Part shown: piece by piece, positions 23,801-35,200 of the stretch
Layout: the number at the start of each line of letters is the position of its first letter
How positions within the stretch are numbered: position 1 is the stretch's first letter
Assembly (NCBI GenBank): GCA_030248065.1
Contig: JASAMV010000638.1
Span: 124,001 to 188,000 of the forward strand
DNA from: Rhynchonema sp. JSB1_4
Lineage: Eukaryota > Nematoda > Chromadorea > Monhysterida > Xyalidae
Length of the DNA stretch: 64,000 nt
Direction of reading: 5' to 3'
Made by a program: the position numbers and the translations under genes
Notes under the pieces: generated by a model
Databases searched by the model: none
Told to the model about the DNA's origin: nothing
The model's input: the letters and a program-made list of their open reading frames with translations, nothing else

Positions 23801-26500
23801 GCGTTCAATTGGGATCTTTTTGGAAAAGTCACTGGGTGAATGCCTGGAGACGATGATAAAGAGAACACAGGGAAAAGAGAAACAAAATCTCTGTTTGCAG
23901 CACATTTGAACAATTTCATGCATTATACTTACTTACATATTTTTAATCAATGTCTTTTTTCAAGCAGGAGCACGTGACATTGAAACTCTTTCTACCCATG
24001 GAAACTACCAAAGATAATCAATTTTTGGTGAAAACATACATTTTTTAAACTGGTGCAACTTAGTACCCATATGCTTATTCATTGTCTTCAACACGCACTC
24101 ACAGACAGAGCAGACATGGGATGCTACACACGTGCTATTTATAAAAATTGAACGGTGTCTGCATTGGTTTTTACCCATTATATTAAAGGTAGCTTTTGGA
24201 TGCCCGGTCTTGCTGGCTAGTGGCGTTCAATTGGGAAATTTTTGGAAAATTCGCTGGGTGAATGCCTGGAGATGATGATAAAGAGAACACAGGGAAAAGA
24301 GAAACAAAATCTCTGTTTGCATCACACTTGAACTATTCCATGCATTATACTTACTTACATATTTTTAATCAATGTCTTTTTTCAAGCAGGAGGACGTGAC
24401 ATTGAATCTCTTTCTACCCGTGGAAACTACCAAAGAGAATCAATTTTTGGTGAAAACATACATTTTTTAAACCAGTGCAACTTAGTACCCATATGCTTAT
24501 TCATTGCCTTCAACACGCACTCACAGACAGAGCAGACATGGGATGCTACACACGTGCTATTTATAAAAATTGAACGGTGTCTGCATTGGTTTTTACCCAT
24601 TATATCAAAGGTAGATATTGGATGCCCGGTCTTGCTGGCTAGTGGCGTTCAATTGGGATCTTTTTGGAAAAGTCACTGGGTGAATGCCTGGAGACGATGA
24701 TAAAGAGAACACAGGGAAAAGAGAAACAAAATCTCTGTTTGCAGCACACTTGAACTATTTCATGCATTATACTTACTTAGGGCGGACTTAGGTTGAACAC
24801 GGAAACCGGAACACGGAAATAATTTACATACAAACTAGTTTCGTGGATTTCCGTGCACGGAAATATTTCCGTGACACGGAAATATTTCCGGTTTCCGTGT
24901 TCCGTGTTTTTTTATTATCACGGAACACGGAAATATTTCCGTGTCAATAGTTGCTGTTTGCGTCAACAAGCGGGCTTTTGACGTCAGCACGCTGGCTTTT
25001 GTCATTATCTCTGAAAAAGCACCGTTTGCGTGCCTGAAGCATTTCCGTGTTCCGTGGCACGGAAATATTTCCGTGTTCCGTGATTCTCAAAACTATTCAC
25101 GGAACACGGAACACGGAAATATTTCCGTGATCCGGTTTCCGGGTTCAACCTAAGCCCGCCCTTACATATTTTTAATCAATGTCTTTTTTCAAGCAGGAGC
25201 ACGTGACATTGAATCTCTTTCTACCCATGGAAACTACCAAAGAGAATCAATTTTTGGTGAAAACATACATTTTTTAAACCAGTGCAACTTAGTACCCATA
25301 TGCTTATTCATTGCCTTCAACACGCACTCACAGACAGAGCAGACATGGGATGCTACACACGTGCTATTTATAAAAATTGAACGGTGTCTTCATTGGTTTT
25401 TACCCATTATATCAAAGGTATAGTGTTTCCTGTTTTTCTTGGTCCAAGGAAACACGCGGGCCCGTGTTATAACTGAACTTCTAGTTGAGGTCGAGATTAC
25501 AATTTCGATTCAATCACACAGCTGAAAAAAAACGTGTCAAAGTTTGCCTGTGGAATCTAACAACAACAATGTTTCACATGCTCGCTGTGAGCTTTGTGCG
25601 TGTGCGCTGCCAGCATGTCAATGAAACATTTCACCATGTTTGCTGCTGAGTGTCGTGCTTGGATTAACAAGGACACATTCTTAATCTCTTTCATTGGTTT
25701 CTGAAATCTCGACCCCAAACTGGAGTTGAGTTATAACGTGGGGTAGCTTGTTTCCTTTGACTTGCATAAAAAGGAAATACTATAGATATTGGATGCCCGG
25801 TCTTGCTGGCTAGTGGCGTTCAATTGGGATCTTTTTGGAAAAGTCGCTGGGTGAATGCCTGGAGATGATGATAAAATCCAGAAACAACAAAAAATTGTGA
25901 GATCAAGAATATCTGCTCTTACTTTTTAGGTCATGCGGCCATCAGGTGCATTCACACTGACGATGTCCTTGTACTGTGCGAAAAAGGACGAAACGCACTC
26001 TCACTGCTTTCGAAATAAAATTATCATTTTGAAACTTACGACAACCGCGGTGCATTTCACTTGTCGACCAACAATGCAGCAGCCCAGCACTGCAACGGGC
26101 ACGCAAACTAAAATCATACATGTTTTTAGAAACAGCAATCGAATGAACTTTTTTTAAACATTAATCTCACCAACACAAGTCGCCAGCAAAAGCGACGCAG
26201 TGCACGACACTGCCGTGGTGTTGGATAATGTTTCATAGGGCTGCACAAAGCGTATCAATTGGATCGCAATGCCGAAGGCTGCTAAAGCTGCTGGCTGCAA
26301 AATCTTTAAGTGAGTTTTTTTGCTTAACGATGTTTAGTATAACTAACCACTGTTAATGAATTCAACAACAGAAACAATTGGCTGAAAAACATCGACAGAA
26401 ACTCGTGTCGTCGCCAGGTCCGTTCTTGAAGAGCCACAATCTGTGGGAACGACTGTGGCCCTCGACCATTTGTGGCCATTTTAATTGGTTTAATCGACAT
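20843..26500 (-). CDS. Tetraspanin, 9 exons, 334 aa
   Basis: Four-helix membrane scaffold protein that organises partner proteins at membranes. Exons from the 5' end: 26348-26500, 26171-26294, 26040-26107, 22027-22101, 21834-21938, 21699-21767, 21514-21633, 21130-21213, 20843-21049; phases agree throughout. TM1 is in exon 1 (FFSQLFLLLNSLTV), TM2 in exon 3 (VCVPVAVLGCCIVG), TM3 in exon 4 (SVCFVILLATTTLVVSGFAI), TM4 across exons 8-9 (VYLCGLSGIILIMALLLVG). The large extracellular loop has the diagnostic CCG (WKCCGL), then PNSCC and the final GC (KGCAPYIHQELL). The cytoplasmic tail, about 55 residues, is long for the family. I start at the ATG at 26500; an in-frame ATG lies at 26479. Intron 3 is about 3.9 kb and filled by a tandem satellite. 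The tail's reading frame rests on one acceptor and is less certain. Confidence 0.9.
24780..25161. mobile_element. Harbinger-like MITE with TTA duplication inside the satellite
   Basis: 382-bp insertion interrupting a satellite unit. Ends are GGGCGGACTTAGGTTGAAC and its complement (28 of 30 terminal bases match), and TTA is duplicated at both sides, as in PIF/Harbinger elements. The interior is made largely of repeated CACGGAAATATTTCCGTG palindromes. No transposase. Confidence 0.85.
25421..25782. mobile_element. Tc1/mariner-like MITE with TA duplication inside the satellite
   Basis: 362-bp insertion in the last satellite unit. It starts TAGTGTTTCCTGTTTTTCTT and ends in an imperfect complement, arms about 75 bp, flanked by duplicated TA. 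Satellite sequence resumes exactly after it. Confidence 0.8.
25938..25969 (-). repeat. Short dispersed repeat, partial copy
   Basis: Carries GGTGCATTCACACTGACGAT, matching the 40905 copy (same orientation) in tetraspanin intron 3. Confidence 0.45.
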
Positions 26501-29240
26501 TTCGAGATTTTGTAGTTTCAAAATGAAACATCATCTGAAAGTTGACCAAATTTCGCAGATGACACTAGGTAAGCTTGGGGCAAACATAATACCATAGGGT
26601 TATTTGCATTTCGAAGTTCAAAGCATGTCGTTCGCAGCGGTTGTTTGTTTCATTTGATGAGCACGTATACATAGGTATCCCTTGATATGTTTATCGTTGA
26701 CACAACGTTACGCTTGGTGGAAACCGGGGAAACTGTTACTGCCGATCACTTGCACTCCGGCATACGATGTCGCCGCATGCCCATTAATCCCATTTATCAA
26801 CAAACTTTACTTTCAGGTCGGCAGATTCGGCGTAACATAGAAAGAAAGAAAGCGAAGGAGACCCAAAAAGTTACTTGACGTTTAATAAATACAGAAGTGT
26901 AGCGGGGAAGCGCGATACCAAATTTTTCTACAAACAATAATGATGGAGGATAGCAGGAGAGAGTGAGTCTTTCGTGCTTAGACGAGAAGAAAGAACAATT
27001 CTGAGCCCTTTTTTCGCAACGTTTGGTTTAGTAACTTTTGACACCCTCTACTGATTGAGCTCAAATTTTGCACACACATCTAGCATAACTGGGTACAACA
27101 AGTTTGTTTGTAAGTTATTTATCAATTGAGACTTCATAAGTACTTTTGTGAGCGAAAGAAAATTTTACATCCGGCACTAATTCACTCGAGCCATATTTGG
27201 GACATGCGCTACCGCTCATGCCCCGATTACCACAACAAAATTTTCTCAAATGAAGCTGATCTTGTTCAGAAGAATACAGTAATGGCCTACGCACAGCTGT
27301 GGCCCCAGCTGGTTGTTGTATTCCTGATTATTCCTGCACCCAATCCGTTGTATACTTGTTGCTTTTTAAGGACGAAGGTTTCAAGGTTTTATTGCGATTA
27401 AGGACGAACCTACTCATGACAGTACATACCTTCCTACATTTCTGCTAAAAACCAATTGAATATGGTGAAAGATTCGTGTTAATTTCCAGAATGTCCAGAA
27501 TGTCATCATTGGAAAGCAGCCTGGAAGTATCAGCAAGCAGCGAGCACATAGCTGTTGACAGGTCGACGTCACAAGGGTTAACGTCATTTCCAGTCATTGA
27601 GAGAAGGAATCAGTATTATTGGCTTTGTTGCGCTTGAGTTCAAAAACAGAAGACAGCTGAATACCTATAGCGTAACAAAACGGTCACTATCGACTGACAC
27701 ACAGTCAATGGGCATGACAACATTTCAACGCTAAGACCTTGGGGGCAGTTTTGCAAAAAACACACAACAGCAAAATAAATGCAGATTTGCCAGCACGCAG
27801 AATCTGGCACAGATCCCCGAAGATGCTCCGTTAAGAAGTCTGAGTGAGAGAGATGTACGGTTTGTGTCATCAGTGGATCGGGTACAAATGGAAGATTGGG
27901 AAGATGATTATTGGGATCTGGTATCGGTGGCTGCGAAGAAACATGCTGGCAAAGTTGTGCGGTTAGTTCTTCTTATAGCATAAAACCAGCTCGTATTTCG
28001 GGTCAGTGGTCATCTGGCGGATTCGCGCTGACGATGACCAGGTGCACCACGACCTGTGAAAGGGGCAACGAAAGAGCAGATTGTGTCATGCAATTCATGT
28101 CGGCGTTGGTCACACAATGACTTTATAAGAATTAGTCAATTTTTTCCTGAATCGCGAAGGGGGAAGGTGACGACGGTGACGTTGCGTTGCGCGATCACAC
28201 ACAAACCACGCAGCCGCCAAAATGTTTCACACCCGCAGCAACGTGGGTGCGTTGCTAGATTATTTTCAGCTGAAAATGTTTTGTGAGAATCACAAATAGC
28301 ACAGTGGTTAAGATTAAGAGTGACTGAACGTGAAATTCAGGATTGATTTGATGAATTCGTATATGGTCATTGTGCGACCAATATCAGCTGAAGGTGAGCG
28401 TGAAACCAGTCCCGCTTAGAAATAATATGCCCTTGCTTGGGATTGCTTTTCACAACGCAATATTTGACTTTATTACTGTATATGTGCACAAAAACATGTG
28501 TACTGAAATGTGAAAGGCCAAACTGTAAATCATTAGTGAAAGCCACTGTTTTCCGCGATGTTTTCTGTTATGTTGGGCTCTTTTTTTTGCGCACGCTAGA
28601 CTGCTGATGCTTTTGATGTTATCGGCGCTTGCCAGAATTTGTGCGACCTAATGCCAGCCTGTTATTTCGCGTCCGCATTAACAAACTAGCCGTACTAAAA
28701 ATGGCACATGTCAAAGAACACTTCCTGAGCATATGCGCACAGTACAGTTGCTTGCATGCTACAGTCGGTTGTTAATGTACATATGAGTGTACACATGCAA
28801 AACCGTTGTATTTTTTTTAGCAAATAATGCCAATGCCGTGTACCATGCCTTTACAGATAATAAACTGCACTGTATGCAAACAGCAGTCCACTGCAAACCA
28901 GATTTTTTTGTATCATTACGAACTTGTGCGCGCAAGAAAATAGAAAAATATTTTGCATCATGCGTGCATTGAATACATACAGTAAGGTGTAGAAAATCGC
29001 GTTCTGGTACCGATTCCAGATTTAGGATAACTTGCTTTTTTAAATTTCATTTTGAGCTATTCGTTAGCATTAACTCATATGTGAGGGAAATTTGTAGCTT
29101 GGTAGTATTTTTGCTTTATCGCCCATTCCACAGTTTGTATGTTTGTGAATTCTTTTCATTTTGACCCTGGTCTACCATTTTACAATGACCGCCTACCGTC
29201 AGTTTTCAGTGCCCGATCTAAACCTCCGCCGAGCGTCAAA
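26501..29240. other. Intergenic between tetraspanin and ferlin, no gene recognised
   Basis: The two genes are divergent, so both promoters should lie here. I see no supported exon chain. One copy of the dispersed repeat lies at 28010. Any further 5' ferlin exons (a first C2 domain) would also be expected here, but I could not find them. Confidence 0.45.
28010..28058 (-). repeat. Short dispersed repeat, intergenic copy
   Basis: Reads CATCTGGCGGATTCGCGCTG then ACGATGACCAGGTGCACCAC; same order and orientation as the copy at 40905. Confidence 0.5.
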
Positions 29241-32200
29241 ATGTCGGGCAAAGCCACAAGCGGAGAGCAGGCAGCAAGTGTGCGCAAAAGTGCCGTGCCT
29301 GTCGAGTATACGGTATCGGTGGTGATATGGGAAGGCAGGTGATACATATTTAGTGAAACATTTGTTTCTGGAGAAGTTCAGAAGATAGCATACTGTATAA
29401 AGCTTAAAACATTCGTGTAGTGGGTTGTCGATTCTCCGTGGTTAAACTCTAGGCACAGTGAATGACTGACAGTTTGGTGCCCAATAATTTTCTTTTTGGT
29501 GACCACAAACGGGCTGGAGCCATAAAGTGAGTGGTCTGTATAATTTTCAGACAATTCGCCGGTCTTGAGCTGGATCCATTTGTTGAGGTGCAAGTCGGTC
29601 AGCAGAAGAAGAAAACGAAGACAAAGAAAAACACCAGCGATCCATTGTACGAAGAGGTCGGTGATGGCTGGCTGATGTTTCATGGATTATTTACGTTTCA
29701 CTTCTTTTCAGACTTTTGACTTTGAATTCGCACTTCCGCCGGCTGTTTTTCTCGAGCAGCTTGTCACAATCAAGGTCAGGGATTTACAGGATAGTTTCAA
29801 GTTCAAAAACAGCGTTGTCCTTTAAAATTCAGGCAATAACAGCGGGCAGGATTTTCTCGCGTCGTCGCACAATTGGAGCGTTCAAAATCGACCTGGCCAC
29901 TGTGTTTGATCAGCCGAGTCTGTTCTTTTCATTTTTTTAAATTATTTTTTGTACAACAACATCAAATATCACATATCTGACCCAAACCTCGACAACTACA
30001 TCAAGGATCCAGTTTTTCCTTGACAATCAGGCTCCTTATTCACTATTCGCAACCGACGTTTCAGAACACTATTTCTTCCATCGATGGGCACTGCTTGTGG
30101 ACGAGTTTAAACCCCTGAGTGGTGCCAAAGGGTTTGTTTGTTGCGATATAATTGTGTCGAAACGCGGGGAATCCATGAAAATCCCCACTGCTGATATTGA
30201 CCCGGATATTGAAGCGTGAGTTTTATTAATTGGCTTGTTGAATCAGGCAATTGTTGAAACATCAGTAAAGTGATATATCCAGAAATCTCCTGCTGCCGGA
30301 CGATATGCTGGACGCGTATGACGAGCGACTGCCGGCCAGATATGCGTAAGAAATTTAAAAAAAAACTTCCAGTCAATTTATTAGTTTCCATCAATCGATT
30401 TTTAGCGTTTCCATCCATTCGGCGCAATGGTTGCCCAGTCTTGGTAGCGTCGCGTTCACAACAATGAAAAAGTATTGGACCGGCTCGCAGCCACAGGATC
30501 TCATCGATCCATTTGTACAAGTGTCGTTCGCGGGCCAGACTGTTGGTTGTGTTCTTTTCTTTACTATGCTTCGAATGCAGTCCACTCTCTTTGTAGTGAT
30601 AGTGACTTTCTTATGGTGAAACCCTAATCTCCGCTCTAGTATATAGTGAATATTCTTCACAAATTCCGACTCATGGTCTCATTATTATAAAGAGGGTGAC
30701 TGTGTGATCACATTAATAGTGGCCTTGTCCATTCAGGGTAAAACACGAGTGCGCAAGCATTCATCCAACCCGGAATGGAATGAACAAATCATATTCACGG
30801 AGATGTTCCCGCCTCTGACCAGGACCATGCGAATCCATGTGAGAGATGATGGGGGCACTGTCGTGGCAACGGCATTCCTCGATATGAACTTGATTAGTGA
30901 CAACACTATCCAGGGTGGGTGATGTTTCACTTGTGTTTTGCTGTTCGCTAATATGCATATGTTCGAACAATGTCGTATCTATACAAGACCACAGGTATGT
31001 AGGATACAAAAAAATAAAAATGGCAGTGCAGCTCCTCAAATACAGAAATGTAGGAACACTTGACGTTGAGCAACACAGAAAACAAACATTACCTACCTAG
31101 TGACCGTGTATCAGCTCACATTTGTTTCACCTGTTGTGAGTGTGATATTCGATACTCAGACCAGGACACATTGGTCTAGCTCCTTCCATAACCGAAGAAA
31201 ACTACTCGAGGAACAAAAGGGCTCTGAAAGCACAAGCCAACCTCCCCTTTTCCATTCAGGCTACATGCCCACCTTCGGTCCGGCCTACATCAATTTGTAC
31301 GGCGCGTTCCGTGGTGATCTGGACGTGACGCCACTCAACTTTGGTCTCGGTGAAGGTGTCTGCTATCGAGGTCGCATTCTCATCAGTCTGAGGGTGCAGT
31401 TGGAGGAACATGTGGGAAAGAAGGGACTCAAACAAGTCATCACTAAATCCACTCTGCCACTGCCGGAGGTTTGTTTGCAAGAAGTTGTTCACTGGAGCAC
31501 TAAATTTGACCATGTGTCTGCGTATGTGTGACGTGACCAGTATCGGTTCATCCCGGTCTTTAGACACTGGACTTTTTGGACTAACGATACATATTTCAAG
31601 ATTTCTACTGATGCCACTAATTTCGGCCAGCGTAAAAGTTTGTTTTGTATAGCTAGGTATATTATCTTTAGACAAATTCCATCTCTTTCGCGTGAAATAC
31701 ATTGGAAAAATAATAGCCAGAAAACAGTCAGAGACCGAACCTGACCAATCACAATTTCCGGATGCCCCCCCCAATGTGCCGTCTATCCATGCCATTTGCA
31801 GAACATTTGCGGCAATCCAGTTGATCATTTCCTATTCTGTGCCATCAGCGAGGCCGATATGATCGATCGAAAGTTCATGGATCAGGATCTGGCGTTCGAA
31901 TTGAGTTTGGGTGTGTTTCCTATAATTTCACAAGAGTTTTACCCCAAAAGTGCTAACAATTTAATTTGAATGACTTCTTGACCTTATCCAGGCCCATATG
32001 GTTCGGGCCAGACTTTCGGCGGGGATGGCATTGCACAAGAAAATGCGCTGAAAGTTACTGAGGACAAACAAAAAGCGGGCTCCAAGACACTTCGCGCATC
32101 GACAAGTCGTGAAACGTTGTTGTCCATGGAGGTACAATGTGAAAAAGATGTTTTATAAAAGGGGGTTACAGATTTCGCAGACCCTCACAGGACCCACTTC

Positions 32201-35200
32201 ACGAATCCAGTCCCGGTCCCACAACCAAGCCGAAACATCCGGATAAGCGATTGCCGGATGACTTCCCCACCGAGGGGGTCAGATGGTGTTCACGAACGGA
32301 AGCCATGAGACCTACTCCACAGTATGATGCTAATTTTTCACATTTTTGTATCTCGTTCTGAACACAAAACTTGCAGAGACGACAATTATTGCGCAATCGA
32401 GTTCCACAGTCGCAAACCGTGTTTGTTCATCTACAGCAAATGGGAAGATCAGCGGCTGAGGATTTTCGAGAAAAATCTCATCAAACGAGCGAGAAATTCG
32501 TTGGTTGGTAATAATTAAAATTGCTACTCAACCATGAAATAGAAATTTATTAATTATTTACTTGCCTGATTTTTCAAGGCAATGTCGGTCACTGACGCAC
32601 AACGATTTGTGGAAATGGACAACAAAGGCGAAGCTGAGAAACGGCTACGACGCGGGCTCGATGTGTTGTGCGCCATGTGCAGGTTGTGGCGGAAAATTTT
32701 TTAAATTTGTGTTTTTCAAGTGTCGTTCATCTAAAAATTAATTTCAGTGAATTCGAAGCGCACGCGACATCAGCCGGTGATCTGTTCGATAACCGCGCCA
32801 CGCCACTCGATTCGAACAAACGCGAGCAACGCACCAGGGAATTGGTGAGCGTTTGAAGGAAACAATAAAGCAGAAAGGCACTATAAAGTTTTTATTTTCA
32901 GAGTGCTATTTCTTACAAAGCCATTCAAATTCGCAATGGTTTGACCAAAGACAGCGTGGTGATGCGATTGGCTGAAGCGGCCAGTTTCGGCGACAAGCTG
33001 GAACTGATGACGCATGAGGTTGGAATTAAAAACGGCTTTATTTAATAAAAAAGTGGCGGATAAATACTTTTAATTAAGTAATATCAGAACAATCACCCGT
33101 TTTTAGCTGCAAGAAAGCATTCCCGATATTTTCCTGTGGCTAATTTGTGGTCAGAAACGTCTGGCCTACCGACGATTCAAGCCCGAAGATCTCCTCTATT
33201 CATTTGATGACCACGAAAGAGGGGTGTATTGTGGAAAAAGGAGCACGTTCTTTCTGAAGGTTGGTTGCGGTCAGAACGTTTCGTATAGTTTGTGGCATCA
33301 CCGGCACCGGCAGACCATCGGATAGAAGTTGCAGCATCACAGGATGTCTTGGTGCACCGTCGATCGATGAAAGCAGGACTAGCGGGGTAATCACATGCTG
33401 ACTGGGATTGCCAGTGGCCAATCTTGTTATCATGCCCATCGGTTGTATAATGTATTATTCAGGCAGATGTTCCTGTGAATGGTGTAGTTTCTTCCCAGCA
33501 AGCCCTCAGAAAGTCAATCACGGAACATACTGCCTTTACGATTGACCCCTAAATCTGACCGTTGTCCACCTTTCTCTAATTGGCAGGTGCCGGGTCTGAG
33601 CGAGGACGCAGACGAGAGCTACGATTCGTGGTGTCAACTGACGACGTACATGTGGTTCGGGCTGACTGAACAAATGAGTGTTTATCTGACTGGGTTGCCG
33701 CCCGGATTCTGGCCGAATAAAGTGCCGAAAAATCCGTTGACCGATCCGTACAATCCACCGACTTACATCACCTACAAAGGTTAGGGATGGAGGAGCATTT
33801 GCATGAGCTATATGTTTGTGCGTAATTGAAACCCTTGCCCCCAACCCATTTGCAGACGCCGGCATGTACGAGCTGCGTTGCCACATCTTCCAAGGTCGAG
33901 CGTTGTTGCCTCTGGACGATTCGGGGCTGAGTGATCCGTTTGTGAGAATCATGTTTGGCGGACAGACCGTGCAGACGCTGGTTGGTTCGACTTTTTTGTT
34001 CATTATGTAAATTATTGAGATTTACAGGTTTGTAGTTGTCCATATCTCATCAGAAAATTTACGGTTTTCAAATCACTGTCAACTGTGCAGGGCTGTTTTG
34101 GTTGCCCGTTTCAACCTATTTTTCATACGGGCTCTACACCAGGTCATCGTCAGTGCCCACACGACCTGGTTTTGTGGTCGTGTAAAACATGAGCCAATGG
34201 ACACTCGATATGCTTATTCATACAGCACTAACATTCTAGCATTATTTATCGAACACAGCAGTCAAATGTGTGTGCCTTTGAGCACATTTCCAGGCAGTTG
34301 AGCAAACAGTGAACCCGCAATGGGATCAGACCCTGATTCTGCCGGGCATCCGAATGTACGGTCTGCCCGAATACATCGAGAAATACCCACCGGAGTTCAT
34401 ATTGCAAGTCTATGACGCGGATGAGGATGTGAGTTTGGGAAGTTAATATCATGTCGTCATCTTCGGTCACCGCGGTTTCCATAGGCTCCGTACTTTGCCG
34501 CTTTTGTGTCACTGCATATACCTGGGACCGCCTTTGGTCTGAATGTCGTCGCGGTGCATCAAGTGCACGCAACAGCACACCTGAGTTGATGACCAGAATT
34601 GACGATTTAGTTGACGACTGAACAATTAGCCTATTTTTCCATACTTGTAGAATTGGGATACGAAGTATACATTAGGGTGTGCACGCTTTAAAAATGCAAG
34701 ATCTCAATTATGTCAGACCAGCCTCTGACTTCCAGGGTTCCAACGAATTCATGGGCTTTCTACGCTGCTTCCCGACCGTGAAACTAGCCAAACGTCCCTA
34801 CGAACCACCGCGATTTCCACCCAAGTTGCAATGGGAGTCCATACAGAAGGGAATGTACAGAGTCGGAGAAATACTGGCCTGTTTTGAGTTGATCCAGGTT
34901 TGTTTCGGTGGCTTGAGATCAAAGTCCTATCTTGAGTTCAGTTCCATGAAACATCATTCTTAGTTGGATGCCAACATGCGTGACTATCCAACTCTGCCCG
35001 AATCAATACAAAGCGACAACAGATCAAAACTGAACGAGAAAAATATGAAAATCATGCGCGTGCCACGTGGCATCAGGCCGGTGCTCGGCAAATTCAGGGT
35101 CGAAGTCATGTTCTGGGGACTAAGACGGCTCAAGGTAAGTGCACGTTGATTTTCTCTTTCATTTGATTTTGTCTGAATTCTTAGGGGAGCACACGTTTAG

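Larger units (their letters stand above)
22430..25880. repeat. 422-bp tandem satellite in tetraspanin intron 3
   Basis: At least six units of about 422 bp follow one another, marked by the recurring string CTTGCTGGCTAGTGGCGTTC near 22520, 22940, 23365, 23785, 24205, 24630 and 25800. Units from 23281 and 24125, and from 23703 and 24547, match far better than neighbours do, giving an 844-bp dimer. The first unit is degraded. The last units are split by two MITEs. No long open frame runs through the unit. Confidence 0.92.

Noticed and set aside
22430..25880. CRISPR-like or gene-like tandem repeat
   Set aside because: Units are 422 bp with no spacer/repeat pattern and lie in an intron of an animal gene; it is an ordinary satellite.
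26501..26521. Tetraspanin starting seven codons earlier at 26521
   Set aside because: The codon there is TTG, not ATG; the first real ATG in frame is at 26500.
28290..28330. tRNA-like string (GCACAGTGGTTAAGATT)
   Set aside because: No cloverleaf: acceptor and anticodon arms do not pair.
31541..31660. Possible dispersed repeat shared with 15361 and 36489 (ACTGATGC.ACTAATTTCG)
   Set aside because: Similarity is short and imperfect; I could not set boundaries or a target duplication.
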